Source: Clostridia bacterium
GTDB taxonomy: Bacteria > Bacillota > Dehalobacteriia > UBA4068
Direction of reading: 5' to 3'
Length of the DNA: 26,321 bases
NCBI GenBank assembly: GCA_012515255.1
Contig: JAAYYR010000041.1
Coordinates: forward strand, 1 to 26,321
The position numbers were made by a program, and so were the translations under genes. Under the pieces are notes generated by a model. The model made no database searches. It had not been told where the DNA came from and saw nothing but the letters and a program-made list of their open reading frames with translations. Shown one piece after another: positions 7,049 to 15,642 of the stretch. Position 1 is the first letter of the stretch, and each line of letters starts with the position of its first letter.

Positions 7049-8275
7049 TTAGGGGGCTTGCCAATAAGCCAGGCAGCCGGCGACGGCCGCGTCTATCAAA
7101 TCCCGGTAATGGCCGTCCCAGTAGTTAAGATCATTGGCATTATCAAGGAACAGGTATTCGAGCAGCATCCCCTCTGGTCCCCGGCGTAACTGGGCGGCCA
7201 TCTCCTGGTTGAGGATTTGATAGCGGTAGGGCGAAAGCGCATAACCGCCGCTTTCGCGCAAGATGAAATAATAATCGCGGCCGCTATGATAATTATCCCG
7301 CGACCAGCGCTTATACATGCCGTCGCCGACAAGCCCCCAGTTGCCGTTATTGGCATGCCAGCCCGCCTGGGTAAAAGCGGCGGCCACCTGCTCGGCCCAG
7401 GCATTATCCGCTTTGACCGACGTATATATTTGGAAGCCGCTTTTTTTGCCGCCGCCGCCGTTCAAATGATTGGAGATTAAATAAGCGGCGCGGCTGCGGT
7501 ATATGCTGTCGATGCGCGCGCCAGGCATATAGGGATTATCGCCGCTCTCCGCTACCTGCCCGCCAAATGGCGAGACCATGACCACAAACCCCAAAGCGCT
7601 AAGCCGCTCGGTGAAATAAAGCGCCGCTTTGCGGTTTTCCTCGGCCTCTACCCGGCCAAAAGCCAGAGCGCCGCCATCTGTGCCGCCATGGCCGGCGTCC
7701 AGGTATATATCGCAATAGCCGGCGGGCAGCGTAGCGGCCTCCGCGATAGATAATCGCAGCAGTCCGTCTGGCTCCCCGGCGCTGAAGCGCCAATGCTTGC
7801 GCTTGCCTTGGCGCGGGATGGTATAGCCCTCAAGCGGCGTGAAATCCGCGGCAATCAGCGGCTGCCCCTGATAATCGAAGCTGTATCGTCCCGGCGGTAA
7901 TTGCCATAGGCACAGCCCCTGATTGATCGTCTCGCCGCAGATCAAGCTCAGGCTTGGCTGTTCCCCGGCGTTGTCTGGCGCGGCTTCGTCGCCGCCGTCC
8001 GGGCTTTGGCGATACAGGTTGATTTCCTCCAGCCATAAGCAGGCCGGCTCGGGCGCTTCTTGCCTGGCCTCGGCATAGAGCAGGGCATGTTCGCCATAGA
8101 CCGCCACGCGGGATAGCGGCAAAGCGCGCTCCCCGGCGACGGTAAGCCCGGCGTCCCGGGGCGCCATGACCGGGAACGCCTCATAGAGCGCTATGCCGGC
8201 AAGCAGCAGAGCCGCGGTCAGCAGGGCGGCAAGGACAAAACGGCGTTTTCGTCTCCAAAATAATTTTTTGGCCAT
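7049..8275 (-). CDS. Membrane-anchored N-acetylmuramoyl-L-alanine amidase (amidase_3)
   Basis: Zinc-dependent cell-wall hydrolase that cleaves the amide between MurNAc and the stem peptide. The start is ATG 8275, with AAGGAT upstream. The 408-residue protein has a basic N-terminus (KKLFWRRKRR) and one membrane segment (about residues 13-32), so the rest is outside. Residues about 35-185 form a region I do not recognise. The amidase_3 domain follows, with IYLDAGHGGTDGGA (first zinc His), the AEEN glutamate, YLISNHLNGG (second His) and the C-terminal part LEYLFLDNANDLNYW. It stands alone, divergent from the DUF975 gene. Function is well supported by motifs; its substrate specificity and timing are not shown. 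Confidence 0.88.
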   Translation of the reverse strand: MAKKLFWRRKRRFVLAALLTAALLLAGIALYEAFPVMAPRDAGLTVAGERALPLSRVAVYGEHALLYAEARQEAPEPACLWLEEINLYRQSPDGGDEAAPDNAGEQPSLSLICGETINQGLCLWQLPPGRYSFDYQGQPLIAADFTPLEGYTIPRQGKRKHWRFSAGEPDGLLRLSIAEAATLPAGYCDIYLDAGHGGTDGGALAFGRVEAEENRKAALYFTERLSALGFVVMVSPFGGQVAESGDNPYMPGARIDSIYRSRAAYLISNHLNGGGGKKSGFQIYTSVKADNAWAEQVAAAFTQAGWHANNGNWGLVGDGMYKRWSRDNYHSGRDYYFILRESGGYALSPYRYQILNQEMAAQLRRGPEGMLLEYLFLDNANDLNYWDGHYRDLIDAAVAGCLAYWQAP

Positions 8276-8370
8276 TGATCGGCATCCTTATTTTATCTTG
8301 CCTGGGCTGGGCCGGCATTTTTAGGCTGTGTGAGCTATAAGCGAAAAACCAGCTGCCATTAAGAAAAAGT

Positions 8371-8399
8371 TTGAAAAATGGCGTAAAATCTGCTATAAT
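8371..8399 (+). promoter_or_regulatory. Sigma-A promoter of the DUF975 gene
   Basis: TTGAAA (8371-8376), a 17-nt spacer and a perfect TATAAT (8394-8399), 34 bases before the TTG start. Confidence 0.8.
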
Positions 8400-8432
8400 T
8401 TTTAAATATGAGTAATTTGAGGAGGGGTGTTT

Positions 8433-9317
8433 TTGCCAAGGGCTGCTGATTTTCGTAAACTAGGACGTGATGCTTTGAGCGGCAACTGGGCGATGGCGGT
8501 GCTGGTGACCTTGATTGGAGCGCTGCTCGGCGGCCTGGCTACTGGTTTCTCCTTTGATTTTTCCGGCAATGATATGGCTTGGGCTTATCATAGCCCCAGC
8601 TATGATGCTTTCGTACACTTTTTCACGATCTACGCTATGATTGTTTTTTTGATCGGCGGGGCGATAGAGCTGGGACTATGTACTTTTTTCATCAATTTGC
8701 AGCGCCGTTCCGAAATCGGCGTCGGCGACTTGTTCAGCCGCTTCGATATTTTCGGCCGCGCCTTGCTGCTGCGCTTATTCCGCTCTGTGCTTATTTTCCT
8801 GTGGTCGCTGCTGCTGATTATTCCCGGCATTATCGCTTCTTATCGCTATGCCCTGGCCACTTATTTAATGAGCCAGAATACCGAGCTGACGGCGCGCGAG
8901 GCCATCAATCTTTCCAAACGGATGATGATCGGCCATAAAGGCCGGCTCTTTTGCCTTGATCTTTCATTCATCGGCTGGTTCATCCTCGGCGGTTTGACAT
9001 TCGGCATCGGCCTGATCTTTGTTTATCCTTATCTGCTTTCGGCCCGGGCCGCCTTTTTTCTTGATTTGCAATATCATTATCAACTGGAAATGAATGGGGC
9101 GTCGCCCGGATCTGCCTCGGCGCAGGCGGCAACAGACCCGCACTACGCCGGGCCGGCGGACGCTCAATATACAGCCCCGGCGAATGCCCGGACAATGCCC
9201 GGCGATTTATCCGGCGGCGCGCTCAATGAGACGCCCGCGATTATAGCTGAGGCTCCGGTTACGCCGGCGGGCGCGGCGGAACAAAAGGCCGGCGACTCCG
9301 GCGCAACAACAACTTAA
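8433..9317 (+). CDS. DUF975-family integral membrane protein
   Basis: Member of a Firmicutes membrane-protein family (DUF975) of unknown function. I chose TTG 8433 (MPRAADFRKLGRDAL) because GGAGGGG lies at good distance; GTG 8427 overlaps that site. The RKLGRDALSGNW N-terminus is typical of the family. At least five hydrophobic segments follow (about residues 18-35, 65-95, 120-145, 180-200, 205-215), including SLLLIIPGIIASYRYALATYL. The last 75 residues are rich in Ala, Pro, Gly and Thr and look disordered and cytoplasmic; such a tail is not a constant feature of the family. It has its own promoter, and a weak hairpin follows. Confidence 0.8.
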   Translation: MPRAADFRKLGRDALSGNWAMAVLVTLIGALLGGLATGFSFDFSGNDMAWAYHSPSYDAFVHFFTIYAMIVFLIGGAIELGLCTFFINLQRRSEIGVGDLFSRFDIFGRALLLRLFRSVLIFLWSLLLIIPGIIASYRYALATYLMSQNTELTAREAINLSKRMMIGHKGRLFCLDLSFIGWFILGGLTFGIGLIFVYPYLLSARAAFFLDLQYHYQLEMNGASPGSASAQAATDPHYAGPADAQYTAPANARTMPGDLSGGALNETPAIIAEAPVTPAGAAEQKAGDSGATTT

Positions 9318-9329
9318 GCCACGATCAGC

Positions 9330-9361
9330 GGCGCCTTCCACTCCGGGAGGCGCCCCTCTTT
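9330..9361 (+). terminator. Possible weak terminator after the DUF975 gene
   Basis: GGCGCCT and AGGCGCC form a 7-bp stem with an 11-nt loop. The tail CCCTCTTT has few T, so termination may be inefficient, with read-through to the DUF1846 gene. Confidence 0.35.
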
Positions 9362-9484
9362 GACGGGCGGACAAGCAGGGTTCGCGCATGGATCAAATGC
9401 GGCCGGGGGCAAGGCGCATCTGAAAAGGTAAGCACTTATTTATCATATGGGAGCGACGCTTAAAAAAAAACGGGAGAAACAGCT

Positions 9485-10966
9485 ATGAAAATCGGTTTTG
9501 ATCATCAAAAGTATCTGCAATTGCAAAACAAATATATTCGCGAGCGCATTGAGCGCTTTGGCAATAAGCTTTATCTGGAATTCGGCGGCAAATTATTCGA
9601 CGATTTTCATGCCTCGCGCGTGCTGCCGGGCTTTGAGTCAAATGCCAAGATTAAGCTGTTGCTGGAGCTTAAAGATATCGCGGAAATAATCTTCGCCATT
9701 TCCGCCCCTGCCATCGAGCATAATAAGATCCGCGCTGATATCGGCATCACTTATGAAATGGATGTGCTGCGGCTGATCGAAAGCTTTACAGCTCTTGGAC
9801 TGCCGATCAATTCCGTGGTCATCACCCAGTACACCGACCAAAGCTCCGCCCATATCTTCAGCAATAAGCTGCAGATGCGCGGCATCAAAACTTATTTTCA
9901 CAGCCTGACCAAAGGCTATCCCACAGAGGTGGATACTATTCTTTCCGACGAGGGCTACGGCGCCAATCCTTATATTGAAACGACCCGGCCCCTGGTCGTG
10001 GTGACAGCGCCCGGCCCCGGCGCAGGCAAGCTCGCCACCTGCCTCTCCCAGATTTACCATGAGAATAAGCGCGGCGTCGCAGCGGGCTATGCCAAATTTG
10101 AAACTTTCCCCATCTGGAATTTACCCCTGAAGCATCCGGTGAACCTGGCCTATGAGGCGGCGACCGCTGATTTGCGCGACGTCAATATGATCGACCCCTA
10201 TCATTTGGAAAAATACGGTATTACGACGGTCAATTATAACCGCGATATCGAAGCCTTCCCCATCATTAAAACCGTGCTTTGCCGGGTGCTGGGGGAGGAC
10301 CTCTATTATTCTCCTACAGATATGGGCGTCAATATGGCGGGTTATGCCATCATTGACGATGAAGCGGTGCGGCAGGCGTCCTGCCAGGAAATCATCCGCC
10401 GCTATTTCCGGGCTTTATGCGACGCTAAGCAGGGCCTGGTCGAGCATGATATCCCGGCTCGCATCGAAATGACCATGCAACAGCTCGGCCTGCGCGAAGA
10501 AGACAGGGAGGTAGTGCCGGTGGCCCGGGCCAAGCAAGAGCAGCGCCAGGTGCCGGCCGTCGCTTTTCAGCTGCCGGACGGGCGTATCACCACCGGCCGC
10601 GCTTCGGATTTAATGTCGGCGCCCGCCTCGGGCGTGATCAATGCCATCAAGGCCCTCGCCGATATAGCGGATCCCTTGCTGCTGCTGTCCAGGGTAGTGC
10701 TCGATCCGATTATCAGCCTGCGCCAGAATATCTTGAAAGTTCATGACAGCGCCCTCTCCCTGGCTGATGTCCTGACCGCGCTCTCGCTATGCGCCGCCAC
10801 TTCTCCCGTTGTGTCGCTGGCGGTGCATCAGTTATCGAATCTCCGCGGCTGCGAAGTCCATTGCACCGTGATCATGGATCCGGCGGACGAGGCTGTGCTG
10901 CGGCAACTGGGCGTCAATGTCACCTGCGACCCGGTATTCGCGGAAAAAGCGATCTACGATAAATAA
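9485..10966 (+). CDS. DUF1846 family protein
   Basis: Full-length member (493 residues) of the DUF1846 family, widespread in Firmicutes. I know of no firmly established reaction for it. ATG 9485 has GGGAGA about 9 nt upstream. Recognisable family segments are the N-terminus KIGFDHQKYLQLQNKYI, FDDFHASRVLPGF, VVTAPGPGAGKLATCLSQ (a glycine-rich loop near residue 180), YAKFETFPIWNLPLKHPVNLAYEAATADL, and LYYSPTDMGVNM. The glycine-rich loop suggests nucleotide or phosphate binding, which is inference. It lies alone between the DUF975 gene and a bidirectional terminator shared with the convergent TetR gene. Confidence 0.92.
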   Translation: MKIGFDHQKYLQLQNKYIRERIERFGNKLYLEFGGKLFDDFHASRVLPGFESNAKIKLLLELKDIAEIIFAISAPAIEHNKIRADIGITYEMDVLRLIESFTALGLPINSVVITQYTDQSSAHIFSNKLQMRGIKTYFHSLTKGYPTEVDTILSDEGYGANPYIETTRPLVVVTAPGPGAGKLATCLSQIYHENKRGVAAGYAKFETFPIWNLPLKHPVNLAYEAATADLRDVNMIDPYHLEKYGITTVNYNRDIEAFPIIKTVLCRVLGEDLYYSPTDMGVNMAGYAIIDDEAVRQASCQEIIRRYFRALCDAKQGLVEHDIPARIEMTMQQLGLREEDREVVPVARAKQEQRQVPAVAFQLPDGRITTGRASDLMSAPASGVINAIKALADIADPLLLLSRVVLDPIISLRQNILKVHDSALSLADVLTALSLCAATSPVVSLAVHQLSNLRGCEVHCTVIMDPADEAVLRQLGVNVTCDPVFAEKAIYDK

Positions 10967-11008
10967 GCCCGCGCCCGTCGCCGGCCAAGACTAAGCGCAA
11001 AACAAAAA

Positions 11009-11033
11009 AGCAGCCCGCTTGGGGCTGCTTTTC
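11009..11033. terminator. Bidirectional terminator between DUF1846 and TetR genes
   Basis: AGCAGCCC and GGGCTGCT form an 8-bp stem with a 5-nt loop. Four T follow on the plus side, and a six-A run (11004-11009) gives a T-tail on the minus strand. It serves both convergent genes. Confidence 0.85.
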
Positions 11034-11045
11034 TATGTAGGCTTT

Positions 11046-11588
11046 CTAGGCGGCAAAATACTCCTTGAGCGGGATGGGGATATTATTGATAATGACGCGC
11101 GCCAGCTCCTCCACATTGCTTCTGCTTTGTTCCGTAAGCCAGCGCATCACCATGCCCTTGGCGCCATAGGCGAAAAAGATCAGCGCCTCCCATTGCTCGC
11201 TGTCCATCCTGCCCTGGGAGCCGCGCAGTTCTATTTCTTGCGCCAGGCTGATGATGCCGCGTTCAAAGGGGCCGGGGACGCCTTTATCATTATTGCCGGG
11301 TAAAGCATAAATATAGAACAGCCGGTACTGGCTGATGGTATTGAGCGCAGTCAGGATATAGTCGCTGAAAGAATTGTTTTCCCAATAGGCATGGCGGGAT
11401 TTCTCATTATTTTTATCGCAAAGCCAATCAACCATATCCTGTTTATTTTTAAAGTTATAATAGAAGGTTTGACGGCTAAGCCCTGATTTGGCCGCTAATT
11501 CACGCACATCGATTTTGTCCAGACTCGATTTCTCCAGCATTTGCATAAGGGCTTGCTCTAGTAGGAGTTTAGCTTGTTTCTTAACCAT
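11046..11588 (-). CDS. TetR/AcrR-family transcriptional regulator
   Basis: DNA-binding one-component regulator of 180 residues, starting at ATG 11588 with GGAGGAAA upstream. The N-terminal helix-turn-helix is clear (residues about 25-50, IDVRELAAKSGLSRQTFYYNFKNKQDM). The C-terminal part resembles the type found in DhaS-like members (YALPGNNDKGVPGPFERGI, FFAYGAKGMVMRWL), which usually binds a small ligand. Its promoter region contains two identical 16-bp direct repeats between a -10 element and the gene, a layout typical of autorepression. No target operon is adjacent on the plus strand: the next gene upstream (M23 peptidase) points the same way and ends in a terminator. The ligand and the targets are unknown. 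Confidence 0.9.
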   Translation of the reverse strand: MVKKQAKLLLEQALMQMLEKSSLDKIDVRELAAKSGLSRQTFYYNFKNKQDMVDWLCDKNNEKSRHAYWENNSFSDYILTALNTISQYRLFYIYALPGNNDKGVPGPFERGIISLAQEIELRGSQGRMDSEQWEALIFFAYGAKGMVMRWLTEQSRSNVEELARVIINNIPIPLKEYFAA

Positions 11589-11606
11589 GGTTTCCTCCGC
11601 GTCAAC

Positions 11607-11646
11607 ATTGTTTAGTTTATTACTAATGATTGTTTAGTTTATTATA
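11607..11646 (-). promoter_or_regulatory. tetR promoter -10 and duplicated operator-like repeats
   Basis: ATTGTTTAGTTTATTA occurs twice, at 11607-11622 and 11629-11644, with starts 22 bp apart (about two helical turns). TTAGT and ACTAA (11612-11626) form an inverted repeat that bridges the first copy and the spacer. On the minus strand TATAAT (11646-11641) is a perfect -10 overlapping the upstream repeat; no good -35 is at the usual distance. Binding of the encoded TetR protein here would block its own transcription. Confidence 0.6.
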
Positions 11647-11680
11647 CCTTGCTCTGCATAAAAAATAAAGATGTCAAGAC

Positions 11681-11710
11681 GACAAAATGTAAAAAATTTA
11701 AAATTTTGTC
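11681..11710. repeat. AT-rich inverted repeat upstream of tetR
   Basis: GACAAAAT and ATTTTGTC are perfect 8-bp arms separated by 14 A/T-rich bases. It is upstream of the tetR promoter and beyond the M23 terminator. It could be a further operator or an upstream promoter element. Confidence 0.4.
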
Positions 11711-11796
11711 CACATATTTGCCATATATTGTAACCCAGATACCGCGATACCTCGAAAACATGCCGGATGGATTGCGCTTAGCCGCCCGGAGCTAAG

Positions 11797-11831
11797 AAAA
11801 AAACAACCCTGCCGTCAGCCGCGGCAGGGTT
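11797..11831 (-). terminator. Intrinsic terminator of the ftsE-ftsX-M23 operon
   Basis: On the minus strand AACCCTGCCG and CGGCAGGGTT form a perfect 10-bp stem around a 7-nt loop, followed by G and seven T. Confidence 0.92.
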
Positions 11832-11853
11832 AAGGAGCAGACGCCCGCTCAGG

Positions 11854-13071
11854 CTAATTAAGATATTTCATCGGGTCGGTATGGCTGCCGTTGACGCGCA
11901 CTTCAAAGTGGAGATGATTGCCGGTGCTGTTGCCGGTGGTGCCGACATAACCGATGGTATCGCCCATGAGCACTGTAGCGCCCGCGGCAAAGCTGCCAAA
12001 GCGGCTCATATGCGCGTACAATGTGGTGATGCCGTCGCCATGATTAATCTGCACCGTATTGCCGTAACCGCTGATCCAGCCTACGGAGATGATCACGCCA
12101 TCCGCGGCGGCATAGATCGGGGTGCCGCCGTCCGCGCCGATATCAACGCCGGTATGCATGCGGTAATCGCCGGAGAGGGGATGCCAGCGCATACCGTAGG
12201 GGTCGGTAATCCAGTTTTTGCCCCAAGGCGAGGGCAGAGGCCAGATCATGCTGCCGCCATAGGAAAGCGTATCGCCATAGGAGGCCAAATATTCGCGTAT
12301 CTGCGCGCTGACCTGTTCGGATGCTGCCTCAAACTGGTTCAGCATGGCGATATAGCCTTCTTTGGTGGATACAGCCTCGCCCATTTTCACCATTTTTTGG
12401 TTTTGCAGCGCCTCCAGATCGAGCTGCATATCCTTAAAATCATAGGTCATCACTTCAAGCTCATCGCGCATCTTTTCCATCTGCGCTTTATTGCGGGCGA
12501 TGGCATTGCGCTCTTTGGTGATCTCATTCATCATATGGCGGTCTTGATCCATGATTAGCTGCATCATATCAAAAAGGGCGATGAAATCGTCGAAGCTGTC
12601 TGTTTCAAAAATTACATCAAGAAAAGAGATATCGCCGTAAATATAGACGTCGATCAGGCGCTGCTCCAGATAAGCGCGGCGCTCGGCCAGGCGCTCCTCG
12701 GCGTCGGCGATCTCAGCCTCGGCTTTCTCGATCTGGGCATTGGCGTCATCGATGCCGACCTGAATCGCGTCCAGCTGCGCCTGTACGGTGAGCATCTTGG
12801 CCTCGATCTCCGCCAGCTCATTCTCATAGCCCTTGATCACCGAGCTTTGATTGGCGATCTGAGTTTTCAGATCAGCCATCTGGTCTTGCAGATCCCGCTG
12901 CTTGTCGCGGTAGGTTTGCAGCGGATCATTGCTATCAGCCGCGGCCGCGTCGAGGCCGCTTAAATCGGCGCCGCTGGCTGTGGCCACAAACAAGCCGCAA
13001 GCAGCCATGATACAGAGCAGGCAGGCGGCGAAAAACAAGCGTATTAATTTTTTATTTGTCGCTGTAGTCAT
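11854..13071 (-). CDS. Coiled-coil M23 (LytM/EnvC-like) peptidoglycan endopeptidase
   Basis: Secreted metallo-endopeptidase that cleaves peptidoglycan cross-bridges or stem peptides. The 405-residue protein has an N-terminal signal sequence (basic start, then residues about 9-32). The sequence MAAC resembles a lipobox only weakly. Residues about 50-255 form a long coiled coil with many charged heptads. The M23 domain follows, with zinc-binding motifs RMHTGVDIG and HLHFEVRVN and the GYVGTTGNSTG loop; all look intact. It starts two bases after the ftsX stop, with AAAGGTG inside the ftsX end. Coiled coil plus M23 next to ftsEX is the classic arrangement in which FtsEX activates the hydrolase (EnvC or PcsB-like systems). 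That regulation is inferred from context. Confidence 0.9.
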   Translation of the reverse strand: MTTATNKKLIRLFFAACLLCIMAACGLFVATASGADLSGLDAAAADSNDPLQTYRDKQRDLQDQMADLKTQIANQSSVIKGYENELAEIEAKMLTVQAQLDAIQVGIDDANAQIEKAEAEIADAEERLAERRAYLEQRLIDVYIYGDISFLDVIFETDSFDDFIALFDMMQLIMDQDRHMMNEITKERNAIARNKAQMEKMRDELEVMTYDFKDMQLDLEALQNQKMVKMGEAVSTKEGYIAMLNQFEAASEQVSAQIREYLASYGDTLSYGGSMIWPLPSPWGKNWITDPYGMRWHPLSGDYRMHTGVDIGADGGTPIYAAADGVIISVGWISGYGNTVQINHGDGITTLYAHMSRFGSFAAGATVLMGDTIGYVGTTGNSTGNHLHFEVRVNGSHTDPMKYLN

Positions 13072-13073
13072 GT

Positions 13074-13967
13074 TTACACCTTTAAAAAACGAGCCAGGGG
13101 GATAACGCTGCCGATGGCCCCCAGCAATAAGCCGGCGCCGAGAGTAAAGACGGTGGCGCTGCCCCAGACCTGCGACAGGGGCAGGATCTGCACAAAGGAG
13201 ACAGTGGCGGAAATATAGGCCGCGGCCTGCGAATATAGCAGCATTTCCAGGCCGAGGGCCAAAAGCGCGCCCAGGACGCCGAGCATCATGCCCTCAAGGA
13301 AAAAGGGCCAGCGCACAAAAGCGTCGGTGGCGCCGCACCATTTCATCACCATGATTTCTTTTTTGCGCGCAAGAATCGTCAGGCGGATGGACAGCGCAAT
13401 CAGTACCACGGCCGCGACGCAGAGCAGGATCATCACTGCCAGCCCGGCCTGGCGCAGGGTATCGGTGAGGGCGAATAGCCGCTCCACGGTGCCGGCGCCA
13501 TAGGTAGCCTCATAGATGCCGTCAATCTTTTTCACCGCGTCATAGATGGGCTTGACATCGTCGGCGCCGGCGGCGGTAATGGAAAAGCTGTCGGGCAGGG
13601 GGTTTTTGCCGCCCAGGGTCGCAAGCAAATTGCTGTCATTAAAGCGGCCTTCCAGGCTTTCCAGCCCCTGATCCTTGCTGACAAACTCGACGTTTTTTAC
13701 GCCGCTGATAAATTTGATTTGCGTTTCGATATTGCGGTAATCACGTTGCGTGAGGTCAAAATCAAGATAAGCCATGACCCGCACATCCTCTTCCACCTTA
13801 TTGGCATTGGCGTTCAAATTGGCGATAATCAGCCAAAAAAAGGTGCAAAGGAACAGGGAAATAGTGATGGTCAGAATCGCGGCCACAGTCATCCAGCTAT
13901 TGCCGCGCATCGACTTAAGGGCCTGTGAACCTATGTATTTAAACGAATATGCTTTTATAGCTGCCAC
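13074..13967 (-). CDS. ftsX: Cell-division ABC transporter permease FtsX
   Basis: Membrane component of FtsEX, which uses ATP hydrolysis by FtsE to control cell-wall hydrolases outside the cell. The 297-residue protein shows the FtsX plan. It has a short cytoplasmic N-terminus and TM1 (about residues 27-48). An extracellular domain (about 50-165) contains VMAYLDFDLTQRDY and NPLPDSFSI. Three C-terminal membrane segments follow (about 172-195, 220-245, 265-290), with the cytoplasmic KKEIMVMKWCGAT loop. The start is GTG 13967, which overlaps the ftsE end by 13 bases, so translation is coupled. The downstream M23 hydrolase is its likely partner. Confidence 0.95.
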   Translation of the reverse strand: MAAIKAYSFKYIGSQALKSMRGNSWMTVAAILTITISLFLCTFFWLIIANLNANANKVEEDVRVMAYLDFDLTQRDYRNIETQIKFISGVKNVEFVSKDQGLESLEGRFNDSNLLATLGGKNPLPDSFSITAAGADDVKPIYDAVKKIDGIYEATYGAGTVERLFALTDTLRQAGLAVMILLCVAAVVLIALSIRLTILARKKEIMVMKWCGATDAFVRWPFFLEGMMLGVLGALLALGLEMLLYSQAAAYISATVSFVQILPLSQVWGSATVFTLGAGLLLGAIGSVIPLARFLKV

Positions 13968-14635
13968 CCCCCCACAGTATCGCCGATCATCCGGCCTCGC
14001 TCCAGCGTGATTACCCTGCGCTGCATCCGCTCCACGATATCTTTATCATGGGTGGCCATTACCAGGGTCGTGCCTTCGGCATTGATATCGGCGAAAAGAT
14101 GGATCAGCTCATCGCTGGTCTTGGGGTCGAGATCGCCGGTCGGCTCATCGGCAAAGAGGATTAGCGGATTATTGATGATGGCGCGCGCCACCGCTACCCG
14201 CTGCTGCTCGCCGCCGGAGAGATGCATCACATTCTCATGCTCCCGCCCGGCCAGGCCTACCCGTTCCAGCATGGCGGGTACCCGCATCTTGATCTCGTTC
14301 CAGGGGCGCTCCACGGCTTTGAGGGCAAAGGCCACATTATCAAAGACCGAACAGCTTTCCATGAGCCGAAAGTCCTGGAATACCACGCCGCTGTTACGGC
14401 GCAGGCGGACGATTTCCGGGGTGGTGAGCCGCACAACGCTGCGGCCCCCGATCAGCACTTGACCGGCCGTGGGCAGCTCCTCGCGGAACAGCAGCCGGAT
14501 CAGGGTGCTTTTGCCGGCTCCAGAGGCGCCGGTCAAGAAGATAAACTCGCCAAAATCAATGGTTAAATTGATATCGGCCAGGGCAGCGATGCCGTTTTTG
14601 TACACCTTGCCCAAATTAACGGTTTGGATCAGCAT
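13955..14635 (-). CDS. ftsE: Cell-division ATP-binding protein FtsE
   Basis: Cytoplasmic ATPase of the FtsEX complex. The 226-residue protein starts at ATG 14635, with GGGAG about 7 nt upstream. Motifs are Walker A (TGASGAGKSTL), Q-loop (VVFQDFRLM), signature (LSGGEQQRVAVARA), Walker B (LILFADEPTGDLD) and switch His (MATHDKDIV), all intact. It is the first gene of ftsE-ftsX-M23. No strong promoter was found in the roughly 230 bases between it and the divergent comF gene. Confidence 0.96.
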   Translation of the reverse strand: MLIQTVNLGKVYKNGIAALADINLTIDFGEFIFLTGASGAGKSTLIRLLFREELPTAGQVLIGGRSVVRLTTPEIVRLRRNSGVVFQDFRLMESCSVFDNVAFALKAVERPWNEIKMRVPAMLERVGLAGREHENVMHLSGGEQQRVAVARAIINNPLILFADEPTGDLDPKTSDELIHLFADINAEGTTLVMATHDKDIVERMQRRVITLERGRMIGDTVGGWQL

Positions 14636-14791
14636 ATTATTCTCCCAAGGTACGCCGAGATTTACCTACCTTATTTCTACATAATTTTCCTTTTCCCCTT
14701 CACGCCACAATAAATTCATATTAGATAAACCGCTGGCCCGACGGAGCGAGAAAAGGGCTAAAACGCGGGGCTGGCGCAGCCGGGCCGGCCT

Positions 14792-14800
14792 TGTTATAAT
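14792..14800 (+). promoter_or_regulatory. Extended -10 promoter of the comF-like gene
   Basis: TGTTATAAT contains the TGn extension and a perfect TATAAT. No -35 element is visible at the usual distance (TGGCGC at 14772-14777), consistent with an extended -10 promoter. Confidence 0.5.
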
Positions 14801-14863
14801 ATGGATATAAGCCGGGGCCGCGCTTGATCGGCCCGGGCATAAACGCTGCGGGGAGGTGGCAGA

Positions 14864-15583
14864 ATGAATCTGTATGCATGGGGAGAAGCTGCAGCTTCCT
14901 TGTTTTTCCCGCAGCGCTATTGCGTGGGCTGCGGCGCGCCCTCGCCGGGGCAGCCGCTTTGCCCGGCCTGCCATAGCGCCATGCTGGCCGGACGCTCCTG
15001 CCCGCGCTGCGCCAGTTTTATTGCCGCCAGCGAAACAGCGGCTTATCTATGCCCGGAATGCCGCCATAAGCAGCCGGCCTTCAGCGCCGCCAGCGCCGCG
15101 CTCCCTTATGCGGGGCATCTGCGCCAGGTGTTGATCGCTTTTAAGTATGAGCAAAAGACCGGTTACCGCAGGCCGCTCGCCCGGCTGCTCATTGAGCAGT
15201 ATCAGATGCATTGCGGCGATTATGCCTGCGACGCCGTAACGCCGGTGCCGCTGCATGCGCGGCGTCTCCGGGAGCGGGGCTATAATCAGGCTGAACTGCT
15301 GTCCGCGCTTTTTGCCGCCGCGACCGGTCTGCCGCATCACCCGGAGCTGCTGTCGCGCCGCGGCGAAACGCCACCCTTGGCCGAGTTGTCCCGCCGCGAG
15401 CGCATCAAAGCCCTGCGCGGCGTTTTTGAGGCGTCGCCCGGGGCCCTTGGCTTGCGCATCCTCCTCATCGACGATATTTTTACCAGCGGCGCCACCCTGG
15501 AATCCTGCAGCCGGGCCTTGCTTGCGGCAGGCGCGGCTGAAATCCGCTGTCTTACCGTGGCGGCCGGGCAGGCGCTGCCCTGA
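14864..15583 (+). CDS. comF: ComF-family phosphoribosyltransferase-like protein
   Basis: ComFC/GntX-type protein, linked in other bacteria to handling of single-stranded DNA during transformation. The 239-residue protein starts at ATG 14864, with GGGAGGTGG upstream. An N-terminal zinc-ribbon region has Cys pairs CVGC, CPAC, CPRC and CPEC (residues about 20-67). The phosphoribosyltransferase domain follows, with FKYEQKTGYRRPLA, VTPVPLHARRLRERGYNQAELL and the PRPP-binding motif ILLIDDIFTSGATL. All expected parts are present. It lies just upstream of hpf, as comFC does in Bacillus. No other competence gene is in view, so the role in DNA uptake is family knowledge only. Confidence 0.93.
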   Translation: MNLYAWGEAAASLFFPQRYCVGCGAPSPGQPLCPACHSAMLAGRSCPRCASFIAASETAAYLCPECRHKQPAFSAASAALPYAGHLRQVLIAFKYEQKTGYRRPLARLLIEQYQMHCGDYACDAVTPVPLHARRLRERGYNQAELLSALFAAATGLPHHPELLSRRGETPPLAELSRRERIKALRGVFEASPGALGLRILLIDDIFTSGATLESCSRALLAAGAAEIRCLTVAAGQALP

Positions 15584-15642
15584 TTGCCGGAAAAAATTAT
15601 TGCCTGCTCGGGCCTTTGCCGGCGCGGCCGATGTTTTATCCG

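Noticed and set aside
14666..14974. 102-codon minus-strand frame overlapping the comF start
   Set aside because: It overlaps the comF promoter and zinc-ribbon coding region, with no family resemblance and no better ribosome binding site than chance.
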